Assembly (NCBI GenBank): GCA_900553125.1
Contig: USCB01000028.1
Location: 1-18,241 of the forward strand
Direction: 5' to 3'
From: an uncultured Clostridium sp.
GTDB taxonomy: Bacteria > Bacillota > Clostridia > TANB77 > CAG-508
DNA: 18,241 nucleotides
Numbering within the stretch: the first letter of the stretch is position 1; each line of letters begins with the position of its first letter. Below the pieces are notes generated by a model, which ran no database searches, was not told where the DNA came from, and was given only the letters and a program-made list of their open reading frames with translations. Positions 6,842-14,646 of the stretch are shown in pieces. The position numbers and the translations under genes were made by a program.

Positions 6842-8224
6842 GTGGATATATATTTTTATAACACATTAACAAAAACAAAAGAAAAATTTGAACCAATAAA
6901 TAAAGAAGAAGTCAGAATGTACTCATGTGGGCCAACAGTATATAAAGATGCATCAATTGGAAACATGAGAACATATATAATGAATGATATAATAAAAAGA
7001 GTATTAAAATATAATGGTTATAAAATAAAACATGCCATGAATATAACAGATGTAGGACATTTAGTTTCAGATGCAGATGAGGGAGAAGACAAAATGTTAA
7101 AATCTGCAAGAGAAATGCAAAAATCTCCTTATGAAATTGCCAAATATTACACAAAATTATTTATGGATGACCTAGAAAAGCTAAATATAGAAACCCCAGA
7201 AGTAGTATGTAAAGCAACAGACCATATTAATGACATGATAAAATATGTTCAAAAATTACTAGAAAATGGCTATGCATATGAAACATCAACAGCAATATAT
7301 TTTGATGTATCAAAATTAGATGAATACGGAATATTATCGGGAATAAAACTAGAAGACCAAAAAGCAGGAGCCAGGGTTGAAGTAGACAATGAAAAAAGAA
7401 ATCCATATGATTTTGCACTATGGATAAAAGCAAAACCAAATCACATAATGAAATGGGAAAGCCCATGGGGACTATCATACCCAGGCTGGCACATAGAATG
7501 TTCAGCAATGGGGCAAAAATACCTAGGAGAACAATTTGATATCCATACAGGAGGAATTGACCTAATTCCAACACACCACGAAAACGAAATTGCACAAAGC
7601 AAAGGGGCATGTGGAAAAATACCTGCTAAGTTTTGGATACATGGTGAGTACTTATTAATAAATGGTGGAAAAATGTCAAAAAGCTTAAATAATGTATATT
7701 TATTAAAAGATATAACAGAAAAAGGATATGACCCATTAACATATAGATTATTTACATATTCAAGTAGTTACAGAACAAAATTGAATTTTACTTGGGAAGG
7801 AATAGACGCTAGCCAAAAGGCTTTAGAAAAATTAAGAGCAGGATATCAAAAACATCTTGAGGGAAATGAAGATATATTGGATGAGGAAATTTCTAAATAT
7901 GAGGAAAATTTTCATAAAGCTATAAATGATGACTTAAATATGCCACTTGCAATGAGTGTAGTTTGGGATGTTGTAAAAAATCCTAAAAAGTCTAAAAAAT
8001 TAGCTGAGCTTTTGGAGAAGTTTGATACTGTTTTGGCATTGAGTTTGGATAAGAAAAGTACAATTCAAGATGAAATACCTGAAGAGGTTGTTAAACTCGC
8101 AGAGAAAAGATTGAAGGCAAGAGCTGAGAAAGATTGGGCAGAGTCGGATAGGCTTAGAGATGAGATTTTGGCTTTGGGTTATAGTATAAAAGATAGTAAA
8201 GATGGGTATGAATTGAGCCGTTAA
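6842..8224 (+). CDS. cysS: Cysteinyl-tRNA synthetase
   Basis: CysRS charges tRNA-Cys in the cytoplasm. The protein is 460 aa, normal length. The GTG start is chosen because AAGGAAGTGAT lies 6-16 nt upstream and the N-terminus then matches the family. Zinc ligands are Cys29 (CGPTVY), Cys220 (HIECSAMG), His245 and Glu249 (HHENE), spaced as in the E. coli enzyme. The KMSKS loop is at 277-281. The usual HIGN version of the HIGH motif reads Ser38-Ile-Gly-Asn (DASIGNMRTY), so the first histidine is replaced. First of three synthetase genes in a row (cysS, trpS, argS), all on the same strand. Confidence 0.96.
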   Translation: MDIYFYNTLTKTKEKFEPINKEEVRMYSCGPTVYKDASIGNMRTYIMNDIIKRVLKYNGYKIKHAMNITDVGHLVSDADEGEDKMLKSAREMQKSPYEIAKYYTKLFMDDLEKLNIETPEVVCKATDHINDMIKYVQKLLENGYAYETSTAIYFDVSKLDEYGILSGIKLEDQKAGARVEVDNEKRNPYDFALWIKAKPNHIMKWESPWGLSYPGWHIECSAMGQKYLGEQFDIHTGGIDLIPTHHENEIAQSKGACGKIPAKFWIHGEYLLINGGKMSKSLNNVYLLKDITEKGYDPLTYRLFTYSSSYRTKLNFTWEGIDASQKALEKLRAGYQKHLEGNEDILDEEISKYEENFHKAINDDLNMPLAMSVVWDVVKNPKKSKKLAELLEKFDTVLALSLDKKSTIQDEIPEEVVKLAEKRLKARAEKDWAESDRLRDEILALGYSIKDSKDGYELSR

Positions 8225-8233
8225 AATTTTATA

Positions 8234-8285
8234 TTTCGCATTGGGGACGGTTCTTTTCGCGAAAAGAACCGTCCCCAATGCGAAA
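8234..8285 (+). repeat. 52-nt perfect palindrome (family B, copy 1)
   Basis: A perfect inverted repeat centred between 8259 and 8260, with arm core TTGGGGACGGTTCTTTTCG. It starts 9 nt after the cysS stop. Copy 2 at 9107-9158 differs at two positions. The two copies bracket the toxin-antitoxin pair. Similar GGGGACGGTTC palindromes are, to my recollection, dispersed in many Clostridia. The RNA would form a very stable hairpin and could end cysS transcripts. Confidence 0.93.
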
Positions 8286-8310
8286 AGTTGAAAGATTTGA
8301 GGATAATTAA

Positions 8311-8706
8311 ATGAATTTTGAACCAATTAAAAAAAAATTAATAGATGATTTTGAATGTGAAGCTATAATATTATTTGGAAGTTTTGCAAGAGAGACACAA
8401 AACGAAAAAAGCGATATAGATATAGCATTTAAATCAAAAAGAAAAATTAGCAAGAAAGAAATTTTTGAAGAAAAGCTTTTGCTAGAAGATATATCAAAAA
8501 GAGATATTGATTTAGTTAATTTAGATGAAATAAATGATGACTTTAGGTATGAAATATTAATGAATGGAAAAGAGCTATATTGTGAGAATAAAACGAAATT
8601 TGATTTATATAAATTGGATATGTTTAGAGAATATTTAGACTTAAATGAAAGCAGACTTTCGATAATAGATAGAGTAAAAAGCGGAGGTACAATATATGGA
8701 AAATAG
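8311..8706 (+). CDS. MntA-type minimal nucleotidyltransferase (antitoxin)
   Basis: This 131-aa protein has the minimal nucleotidyltransferase signature G-S-x10-D-x-D: Gly23-Ser24 in LFGSFARE and Asp35/Asp37 in SDIDIAF. In characterised MntA/HepT systems the antitoxin AMPylates a tyrosine of the HEPN toxin and silences it. The downstream gene overlaps by 11 nt and is a HEPN protein with the matching target motif, which supports the assignment. GAGG at 8299-8302 is the ribosome site. The pair lies between two family B palindromes and interrupts a run of synthetase genes, which suggests acquisition as a cassette. Activity is inferred from motifs. Confidence 0.88.
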   Translation: MNFEPIKKKLIDDFECEAIILFGSFARETQNEKSDIDIAFKSKRKISKKEIFEEKLLLEDISKRDIDLVNLDEINDDFRYEILMNGKELYCENKTKFDLYKLDMFREYLDLNESRLSIIDRVKSGGTIYGK

Positions 8707-9103
8707 TGCAGTTATTATAAATAAATTTGAAACAATTGAAAAATGCATAAACAGAATAAATGAAGAATATGAAAATAATCCAGCAAACTTAAATGATTAT
8801 AGAAGAAATGATGCTATTGTTTTAAATCTTCAGAGAGCTTGTCAAGCTGTAATTGATATAGCAATGTATATTGTATCAAATAATAGATTTGGAATACCTC
8901 ATACAAATAAAGATGCTTTTGAGTTATTGTATAAGAATGATTATATAGACGAAAAAACTTTAAAAAATATGAAAGGTATGATTGGTTTTAGAAATATAGC
9001 TGTACATACTTATCAAGAAGTCGATGATGATATATTGCAAGATGTTATTGAAAATCATTTAGATGATTTGACAGATTTTGCAAGAAAGATGTTAAATATA
9101 TAA
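8696..9103 (+). CDS. HepT-type HEPN ribonuclease toxin
   Basis: This 135-aa, probably all-helical protein has the HEPN active-site motif R-x4-H-x-Y as Arg99-Asn-Ile-Ala-Val-His104-Thr-Tyr106 (DUF86/HepT family). In the known family Arg and His cut RNA, and the Tyr is the residue AMPylated by MntA. The ATG is preceded by GGAGG at 8683-8687 inside the antitoxin gene, with an 11-nt overlap, so translation is coupled and antitoxin is made first. The RNA target is unknown. Confidence 0.88.
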   Translation: MENSAVIINKFETIEKCINRINEEYENNPANLNDYRRNDAIVLNLQRACQAVIDIAMYIVSNNRFGIPHTNKDAFELLYKNDYIDEKTLKNMKGMIGFRNIAVHTYQEVDDDILQDVIENHLDDLTDFARKMLNI

Positions 9104-9106
9104 AAA

Positions 9107-9158
9107 TTTCGCGTTGGGGACGGTTCTTTTCGCGAAAAGAACCGTCCCCAATGCAAAA
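9107..9158 (+). repeat. 52-nt palindrome (family B, copy 2)
   Basis: Same sequence as 8234-8285 except for two substitutions, which leave one G-T pair and one C-A mismatch in the stem. It begins 3 nt after the hepT stop and ends 12 nt before the trpS start, so the trpS ribosome site (AGGAGG, 9161-9166) lies just outside it. Confidence 0.92.
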
Positions 9159-9170
9159 AAAGGAGGAAAA

Positions 9171-10178
9171 ATGGATAAAAAAAGAATAGTAACAGGAGAT
9201 AGACCAACAGGAAGACTACATATTGGACACTATTTTGGTTCATTAGTAAATAGAGTAAAATTGCAAGATGAATATGAAACATATATACTAGTAGCTGATG
9301 TGCAAGCATTAACAGACAATTTTAACAATCCAGACAAAGTAAGAAAAAACGTAAGAGAACTAGTAATAGACTATTTATCATGTGGAATAGACCCTGAAAA
9401 GGCAACAATATATATACAATCAATGGTTCAAGAAACTGCAGAACTTACAGTATTCTATTCGAACCTAGTTACAATTTCAAGACTTCAAAGAAATCCGACA
9501 GTAAAAACAGAATTAGCACAAAAAAAGGATTTGTTTGGAGAAAGTGTAACTTATGGATTTTTAGGATATCCTGTAAGTCAAGCTGCAGATATTACAGTTT
9601 TAGATGGAGAAATAGTACCAGCAGGAGAGGACCAAGAACCATTAATAGAACAATGTAGAGAAATAGTTAGAAAATTTAATTCTATATATGGAGATGTGTT
9701 AAAAGAACCAGAAATATATTTATCACAAAATAGAAGAATTAAAGGTTTAGATGGAAATGAAAAAATGGGTAAATCTTTAGGAAATGCTATATATATTTCT
9801 GATAGTGAGGAAGAAATAACTAAAAAAGTTATGAGTGCAGTAACAGACCCAAATAGAATAAGAAAAGATGATAAAGGAAACCCAGATGTTTGTATGGTTT
9901 CATATTATCACAAATTATTTAGTTCTGAGGAAGAATGCAAGGCAGTTTGCGAAGAATGTAGAGCAGGAAAAAGAGGATGTGTTGCTTGTAAAAAGCAATT
10001 AGCTAAAAATACAGCTGAATTTTTAAGACCTATGAGAGAAAAAAGAGAATATTTAGAACAACATCCAGAAATAATAGACAAGGTTTTAAAAGAAGGAACT
10101 GAAAAAGCAAGAAAAGAAGCTGCTAAAACTATGAAAAAAGTTAAAGAAGCAATGAAGTTAGATTATTTTGAAGAATAG
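9171..10178 (+). CDS. trpS: Tryptophanyl-tRNA synthetase, probable Fe-S type
   Basis: TrpRS charges tRNA-Trp. The ATG at 9171 is chosen because AGGAGG lies 5 nt upstream; a longer frame through the palindrome from 9114 would have no ribosome site and would add repeat-derived residues. The protein is 335 aa, normal for the family. Motifs are HIGH at His17-His20 (GRLHIGHYFG) and KMGKS at 198-202. A Cys set, Cys241, Cys263, Cys270 and Cys273 (C-x21-C-x6-C-x2-C, with extra Cys256 and Cys260), closely follows the arrangement that binds a [4Fe-4S] cluster in Thermotoga maritima TrpRS (C-x22-C-x6-C-x2-C as I recall). Cluster binding is an inference. argS follows after 11 nt. Confidence 0.95.
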   Translation: MDKKRIVTGDRPTGRLHIGHYFGSLVNRVKLQDEYETYILVADVQALTDNFNNPDKVRKNVRELVIDYLSCGIDPEKATIYIQSMVQETAELTVFYSNLVTISRLQRNPTVKTELAQKKDLFGESVTYGFLGYPVSQAADITVLDGEIVPAGEDQEPLIEQCREIVRKFNSIYGDVLKEPEIYLSQNRRIKGLDGNEKMGKSLGNAIYISDSEEEITKKVMSAVTDPNRIRKDDKGNPDVCMVSYYHKLFSSEEECKAVCEECRAGKRGCVACKKQLAKNTAEFLRPMREKREYLEQHPEIIDKVLKEGTEKARKEAAKTMKKVKEAMKLDYFEE

Positions 10179-10189
10179 GACGTGAAAAA

Positions 10190-11899
10190 ATGATAGATTT
10201 TAAACAAATAATTGCAGAAGAAATTTCAAAAGCAATATCTGTACCAAAAGAAGAATTGGCATCATATATAGAAATTCCAAAGGACATAAATAACGGAGAT
10301 TATGCTTTTCCATGTTTCAGACTTGCAAAAACTTTAAGAAAAGCGCCTCCTGTAATTGCAAATGAAATAAAAGAAAATTTAAAATTTGATGAAACCATAA
10401 TTACAAAAGTAGAAATAGCAGGTGGATACTTAAACTTTTTTGTAAATAAAGAAGCAAAAATAAAAACAGTTTTAGAAGAAATTTCTCAAAATAAAGAATA
10501 TGGAAAATCTGAAATAGGAAAAGATAAAAATATAATAGTAGAATATTCATCTCCAAACATTGCAAAACCATTCCATATAGGGCATTTAAGAACAACCGGA
10601 ATTGGTCAAGCACTTTATAATATCTATAAATATTTAGGATACAATGTAACAGGAATAAATCATCTTGGAGATTATGGAACACAATTTGGAAAGATGATAG
10701 AAGGTTACAAACTATGGGGAAATGAATACAGTTTTGCTGAACACCCAATTGACGATATGCTAGACCTATATGTAAGAATAAATAACCTTTGTAAAGAAGA
10801 TGAAAATGTATTAAATGAATGTAGGGAAAATTTTAGAAAACTTGAAAATAATGATGAATATTGCTTGGATATTTGGAATAGATTTAAAGATTTAAGTTTA
10901 AAAGAATTTCAAAGAATATACGATATGCTTGGAACAACATTTGATTCATGGAATGGAGAAGCTTTTTATACAGATAAAATGCCAGAAGTAATTGATATTT
11001 TACAAAAATCTGGACATTTAATAGAATCAAATGGAGCTAAAATAGTAGATTTAGAAGACCAAGGAATTAATACCCCAAGTATAATTGTAAAATCAGATGG
11101 TTCTTCAATATATGATACAAGAGATTTGGCAGCAATTTTATACAGAGCAAGAACATATGATTTTGATAAATGTTTATATGTAGTTGCATATGAACAAGAT
11201 TTACATTTTAGACAAGTATTTGCAGTAGCTAAATACCTAGGGCTAGATGAAAAATATTTAAAAGGTCTAGAGCATGTGTCATATGGAATGGTAAGACTAA
11301 AATCTGGAAAAATGTCAACAAGAGAGGGAACTGTTGTAAAACTTGAGGATTTACTAAATGAAGCAGTTTCAAGAGTTCAAAAAATTATAGAGGAAAAAGA
11401 TCCAAACCTAGAAAACAAAGAAGAAGTTGCGAAAAAAGTTGGAATTGGTGCGGTTGTATTTAACAACTTAGCAACAAACAGAATAAAAGACCAAGTTTTT
11501 GATTGGGACGAAGTACTAAATTTTCAAGGGGAAACAGGACCTTATATCCAATATACTTATGTTAGAACAAAAAGCGTTTTAGAAAAAGTTGGAAGTGTGC
11601 CAAAATTAGAAAATATAGATTTTGAAAACTTGAAAGATGAATATTCTTTAAGATTGATAAATATAATTTATAATTTTGGAGATACTTTAAAACAGGTAGT
11701 AGATAAGAATGAGCCTTCAATTTTAGCAAGATATTTAATTGATTTGGCAAAAGCTTACAGTTCATTTTATAATGAAAATAAAATTATTAATGAAAATAAG
11801 TCCCTTCAAGATGCTAGAGTTTATTTAACATATTGTGTGGGAGTTGTTTTAAAACAAGGTGCAGGATTATTGGGAATGGGAATGCCTGATAAGATGTAA
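10190..11899 (+). CDS. argS: Arginyl-tRNA synthetase
   Basis: ArgRS charges tRNA-Arg. The protein is 569 aa, as usual for bacterial ArgRS. It has the N-terminal Add-1 domain (about 1-90), HIGH at 129-132 (AKPFHIGHLRT), KMST at 374-377 (KSGKMSTREGT) as is normal in many ArgRS, and the helical anticodon-binding DALR domain at the C-terminus. The start is the only reasonable ATG, with a weak ribosome site (GGACGTG); the 11-nt gap to trpS suggests co-transcription. Nearly all Arg codons in the window are AGA/AGG, so the tRNA-Arg set available to this enzyme bears on the CGG observation in sigF and spoIID. Confidence 0.96.
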   Translation: MIDFKQIIAEEISKAISVPKEELASYIEIPKDINNGDYAFPCFRLAKTLRKAPPVIANEIKENLKFDETIITKVEIAGGYLNFFVNKEAKIKTVLEEISQNKEYGKSEIGKDKNIIVEYSSPNIAKPFHIGHLRTTGIGQALYNIYKYLGYNVTGINHLGDYGTQFGKMIEGYKLWGNEYSFAEHPIDDMLDLYVRINNLCKEDENVLNECRENFRKLENNDEYCLDIWNRFKDLSLKEFQRIYDMLGTTFDSWNGEAFYTDKMPEVIDILQKSGHLIESNGAKIVDLEDQGINTPSIIVKSDGSSIYDTRDLAAILYRARTYDFDKCLYVVAYEQDLHFRQVFAVAKYLGLDEKYLKGLEHVSYGMVRLKSGKMSTREGTVVKLEDLLNEAVSRVQKIIEEKDPNLENKEEVAKKVGIGAVVFNNLATNRIKDQVFDWDEVLNFQGETGPYIQYTYVRTKSVLEKVGSVPKLENIDFENLKDEYSLRLINIIYNFGDTLKQVVDKNEPSILARYLIDLAKAYSSFYNENKIINENKSLQDARVYLTYCVGVVLKQGAGLLGMGMPDKM

Positions 11900-11912
11900 T
11901 ATAATTGTGCTG

Positions 11913-11992
11913 GCAGTGTACCATTGGGACCGGGTCTTTTTGGTACATTGATATCAATGTACCAAAAAGACCCGGTCCCAATGGTACACTGC
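11913..11992 (+). repeat. 80-nt perfect palindrome between argS and ldh
   Basis: The two 40-nt arms are exact reverse complements, centred on GATATC (11950-11955). The arm contains CCATTGGGACCGGGTCTTTT, clearly related to the family B core (ATTGGGGACGGTTCTTTT) but diverged and longer. It starts 14 nt after the argS stop and ends 25 nt before ldh. It probably ends argS transcripts; any ldh promoter must lie inside or before it, and none was recognised. Confidence 0.94.
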
Positions 11993-12017
11993 ATAGCAAA
12001 AGAAAGGAAGTTTTATT

Positions 12018-12959
12018 ATGGAAAAAAGAAAAGTAGTTCTAGTAGGAACAGGATTTGTAGGAATGAGTTTTGCATACTCACTATTTAATCAAGGAGGAGC
12101 AAATGAATTAGTACTAATAGATGTACTAAAAGAAAAAGCACAAGGAGAAGCTTTAGACTTAGCACATGGAATAGCTTATGCTCCATCAAAAATGGAAATA
12201 AAATATGGTGAATATGATGAATGCAAAGATGCAAACATAGTAGTGATAACAGCTGGAATAGCTCAAAAGCAAGGCGGTCAAACAAGACTAGAACTTGTAG
12301 ATACAAATAGTAAAATAATGAAATCTGTTGTAGAAAATGTTATGGCATCAGGATTTAAAGGAGTATTTGTGGTTGCAAGTAACCCTGTTGATATAATGAC
12401 TTATGTAGTACAAAAAGTATCTGGACTTCCAGCAGGAAGAGTAATTGGTTCTGGAACTATGCTTGATACTGCAAGATTAAGATATTTATTAGGTGAGAGA
12501 TTAAAAATAAGCCCTAAAAATACACACGCTTATGTAATGGGAGAACATGGAGATTCATCATTTGTTCCTTGGGAACATTGCTATGTTGGATGCAAAAAAT
12601 TAACAGATATTGCAAAAGCAAGACATCAATCTTTAAAAAATTTAGAACAAATTAGAGAAGATGTAAAAAATGCGGCTTATGAAATAATAGAAAAGAAAAA
12701 AGCAACATATTATGGAATTGGTGTAGCTTTAACAAGACTTGTAAAAGCAATATTAAATGACGAACAATCAATACTTACAGTTTCTACTTATTTAAGTGGA
12801 GAATATGGACATAAGGACATATATGTAGGTGTTCCTGCAATTATAACATCAAAAGGTGTTAGGGAAATTTTGGAATTACCATTAAATGAGGAAGACCAAG
12901 CAAAATTTGATAATAGCTGTAAAATAATAAAAGAAACAATAGATGGTTTAAATTTATAA
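12018..12959 (+). CDS. ldh: L-lactate dehydrogenase
   Basis: This 313-aa NAD-dependent enzyme reduces pyruvate to lactate at the end of fermentation. Motifs are the Rossmann GTGFVGMSFAYS near the N-terminus, SNPVDIMTYV, and the active-site His177 in MGEHGDSS. The substrate-side arginines are in QTRLELV and DTARLRYL. Gln rather than Arg before the TRLELV segment (GGQTRLEL) fits lactate rather than malate dehydrogenase. The ribosome site AAAGGAAG is at about 12000-12008. It appears to be a single-gene unit between the 80-nt palindrome and the promoter at 13008. Confidence 0.93.
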   Translation: MEKRKVVLVGTGFVGMSFAYSLFNQGGANELVLIDVLKEKAQGEALDLAHGIAYAPSKMEIKYGEYDECKDANIVVITAGIAQKQGGQTRLELVDTNSKIMKSVVENVMASGFKGVFVVASNPVDIMTYVVQKVSGLPAGRVIGSGTMLDTARLRYLLGERLKISPKNTHAYVMGEHGDSSFVPWEHCYVGCKKLTDIAKARHQSLKNLEQIREDVKNAAYEIIEKKKATYYGIGVALTRLVKAILNDEQSILTVSTYLSGEYGHKDIYVGVPAIITSKGVREILELPLNEEDQAKFDNSCKIIKETIDGLNL

Positions 12960-13007
12960 TGTAATAAATTTGTAATAAAAACGAAACAAAAACGTAATAT
13001 AAAATAG

Positions 13008-13036
13008 TTGCAAAAAAAATGTAAAAATGATATTAT
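13008..13036 (+). promoter_or_regulatory. Sigma-A-type promoter of the small membrane protein gene
   Basis: TTGCAA (13008-13013), 17 nt, TATTAT (13031-13036), about 43 nt before the ATG at 13079. Confidence 0.65.
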
Positions 13037-13078
13037 ATTTTTAGAGTAATAAAAAACAAAAGATGGGGGGAAAAAGAA

Positions 13079-13417
13079 ATGTTTATATTTAATATAGCTA
13101 ATCCATTAACATTATTATTAGTTGTTTTAGCAACAGCATTAATAATATTTTTAGGTCAAGAAATAAAAAGAAGTTCAGTGGCTATAATACCATTAATATC
13201 TTTTTTAGCATTGCTAATCGTTCATATTGTACAAATATCAACATTAACAGCTGACAATTCGTATTTGGCAACTACATTGTATAAATGCTTAGCAATAGAT
13301 TTCTTATTTATATTAGTTACATTTTTTTCTTATTTATGGGTGGATGATTTAGAGGCTAGAAAAAATAATATAAAAAGTATAGACAATAGCTTAGATTGGT
13401 TCTGGAAAGAATTATAA
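13079..13417 (+). CDS. Small integral membrane protein of unknown function
   Basis: The protein is 112 aa with three likely membrane segments (about residues 8-26, 33-52 and 66-87), a basic stretch QEIKRSS after the first, and a charged C-terminal tail (DDLEARKNNIKSIDNSLDWFWKEL) with a possible amphipathic helix. The ribosome site GGGGGG lies about 10 nt before the ATG. I do not recognise the family. It has its own promoter and a strong terminator, so it is a stand-alone gene and its neighbours give no hint of function. Confidence 0.75.
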   Translation: MFIFNIANPLTLLLVVLATALIIFLGQEIKRSSVAIIPLISFLALLIVHIVQISTLTADNSYLATTLYKCLAIDFLFILVTFFSYLWVDDLEARKNNIKSIDNSLDWFWKEL

Positions 13418-13421
13418 GATT

Positions 13422-13456
13422 AAAAAAAGGAAACAATAGATTTTTTTATTGTTTCT
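13422..13456 (+). terminator. Intrinsic terminator after the small membrane protein gene
   Basis: GAAACAATA pairs with TATTGTTTC (9 bp), extended by the A-run before and the T-run after, around a GATTTTT loop. The symmetric A and T runs allow use in both directions. Confidence 0.8.
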
Positions 13457-13468
13457 TTTTTAAAACTA

Positions 13469-13497
13469 TTGACATCTTGGAAATATTATGGTAACCT
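13469..13497 (+). promoter_or_regulatory. Candidate promoter of the ABC exporter operon
   Basis: A perfect TTGACA -35 (13469-13474), 17 nt, then a weak -10 TAACCT (13492-13497). The leader to the first gene is about 165 nt. The poor -10 suggests an activator or a different start point. Confidence 0.4.
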
Positions 13498-13582
13498 TGT
13501 TAATAACAAAAATACAAAAAGTGAGTGTGTATAAAAAAAGCTACACAGGGTTTATTACAAACTTACACGTTTTAGATAAAAG

Positions 13583-13621
13583 CGGAGTCACTACTAATCA
13601 ACAGTAGGACTCTGTTTTTTT
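13583..13621 (+). terminator. Leader terminator upstream of the ABC exporter operon
   Basis: CGGAGTC-A-CTAC (13583-13594) pairs with GTAGGACTCTG (13604-13614): 11 pairs with one bulged A and one G-T pair, a 9-nt loop, then seven T. It sits between the only promoter candidate (13469) and the gene start (13668), the position of a transcription attenuator. An upstream TGTGTA/TACACA hairpin (about 13525-13546) could be part of a switch. Confidence 0.7.
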
Positions 13622-13667
13622 GTATTTAAAAAATCATAAATTAGAAGAAAAAAGGAGGGGAAAACTT

Positions 13668-14642
13668 ATGACAGTCATAAGTGTAAAAAACTTAAACAAA
13701 TCATTTAAGGTAAAGGAAAAAGAAAGAGGATTTATTGGAAGTGTAAAAAATATTGTAAAACCAAAATACAAAGAAATCCAAGCAGTTAAAGATATTTCGT
13801 TTGAAGTTGAAGAAGGTGAGGTTATTGCATTTATTGGACCAAATGGAGCAGGAAAAAGTACAACGATAAAAATGCTTACAGGAATCCTTTATCCCGATAG
13901 TGGCAATATTGAAGTATTAGGAAATAATCCTATTAAAGCAAGAAAGAAATTAGCCTATGAAATAGGAACTGTATTTGGACAAAAAGAACAACTCTGGATG
14001 CATTTGACTGCATATGACAATTTTAAGTTTTTTGGAGCAATTTATGATATTCCAGAAAAAGAGGCTCAAAAACGTATTGAAGAATTAAGTAAACTTTTTG
14101 ACCTTGAAAAATTTATAAATACACCTGTAAGAAATTTAAGTTTAGGGCAAAGAATTAGGTGTGAAATTGTAGCCTCATTAATTCATAGACCAAAGATTTT
14201 GTTTTTAGATGAACCAACAATTGGACTTGACCCAGTAGTAAAAGAAAGTATCAGAAAATTAATAAAGAAAATGAACAAAGAATATCACACGACAATTTTT
14301 CTTACGAGTCATGATATTTCTGATATAGAAAAGCTTTGTAAAAGAGTTGTAATTATCAATGATGGTCAAATTGTTATGGATGATTCTATGACTAACTTAA
14401 AATATCATTATATGGATAAAAAGGTTATTGAAGTCAAACTAAAAAACAATGTAAAATTCGATAATTCAAAAGGTATAAAGATATTAAAGGAAAAAGACAA
14501 TAATTTTAGGATTGAAATCGACACGAAAGAAACAGATTTAACAACAGTTTTGAATTTAATTAATCCTGAAAATATTATTGACATCAATATTTCTAACACA
14601 CCTCTTGAAGAAATTATATCAGAAATTTACAGAAAGGGGTAA
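13668..14642 (+). CDS. ABC transporter ATP-binding protein (ABC-2 exporter)
   Basis: The ATPase subunit is 324 aa. The ATG at 13668 follows AAAGGAGGGG at 13651-13660; a longer frame from 13620 would begin in the terminator T tract. Motifs are Walker A GPNGAGKST (57-65), Q-loop near FGQKEQLW, signature LSLGQ (157-161), and Walker B with Asp181-Glu182 (ILFLDEPTIGLDP). The H-loop is in TSHDISD. About 80 C-terminal residues form the accessory domain common in this exporter group. The next two genes encode permeases of one family, so the complex is probably one ATPase dimer plus two different permeases. The substrate is unknown; relatives are annotated as exporters of toxic or cationic compounds. 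The stop is 4 nt before the next ATG. Confidence 0.93.
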   Translation: MTVISVKNLNKSFKVKEKERGFIGSVKNIVKPKYKEIQAVKDISFEVEEGEVIAFIGPNGAGKSTTIKMLTGILYPDSGNIEVLGNNPIKARKKLAYEIGTVFGQKEQLWMHLTAYDNFKFFGAIYDIPEKEAQKRIEELSKLFDLEKFINTPVRNLSLGQRIRCEIVASLIHRPKILFLDEPTIGLDPVVKESIRKLIKKMNKEYHTTIFLTSHDISDIEKLCKRVVIINDGQIVMDDSMTNLKYHYMDKKVIEVKLKNNVKFDNSKGIKILKEKDNNFRIEIDTKETDLTTVLNLINPENIIDINISNTPLEEIISEIYRKG

Positions 14643-14646
14643 AAAT

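Noticed and set aside
8234..9158. CRISPR-like reading of the repeated palindromes
   Set aside because: Only two copies about 870 nt apart with genes between them; no regular spacers.
9114..9170. N-terminal extension of trpS reading through the family B palindrome
   Set aside because: It has no ribosome site, encodes repeat-derived residues unrelated to TrpRS, and a good AGGAGG sits before ATG 9171.
13620..13667. Upstream start of the ABC ATPase
   Set aside because: It would begin at the T tract of the leader terminator; AAAGGAGGGG before ATG 13668 decides the start.
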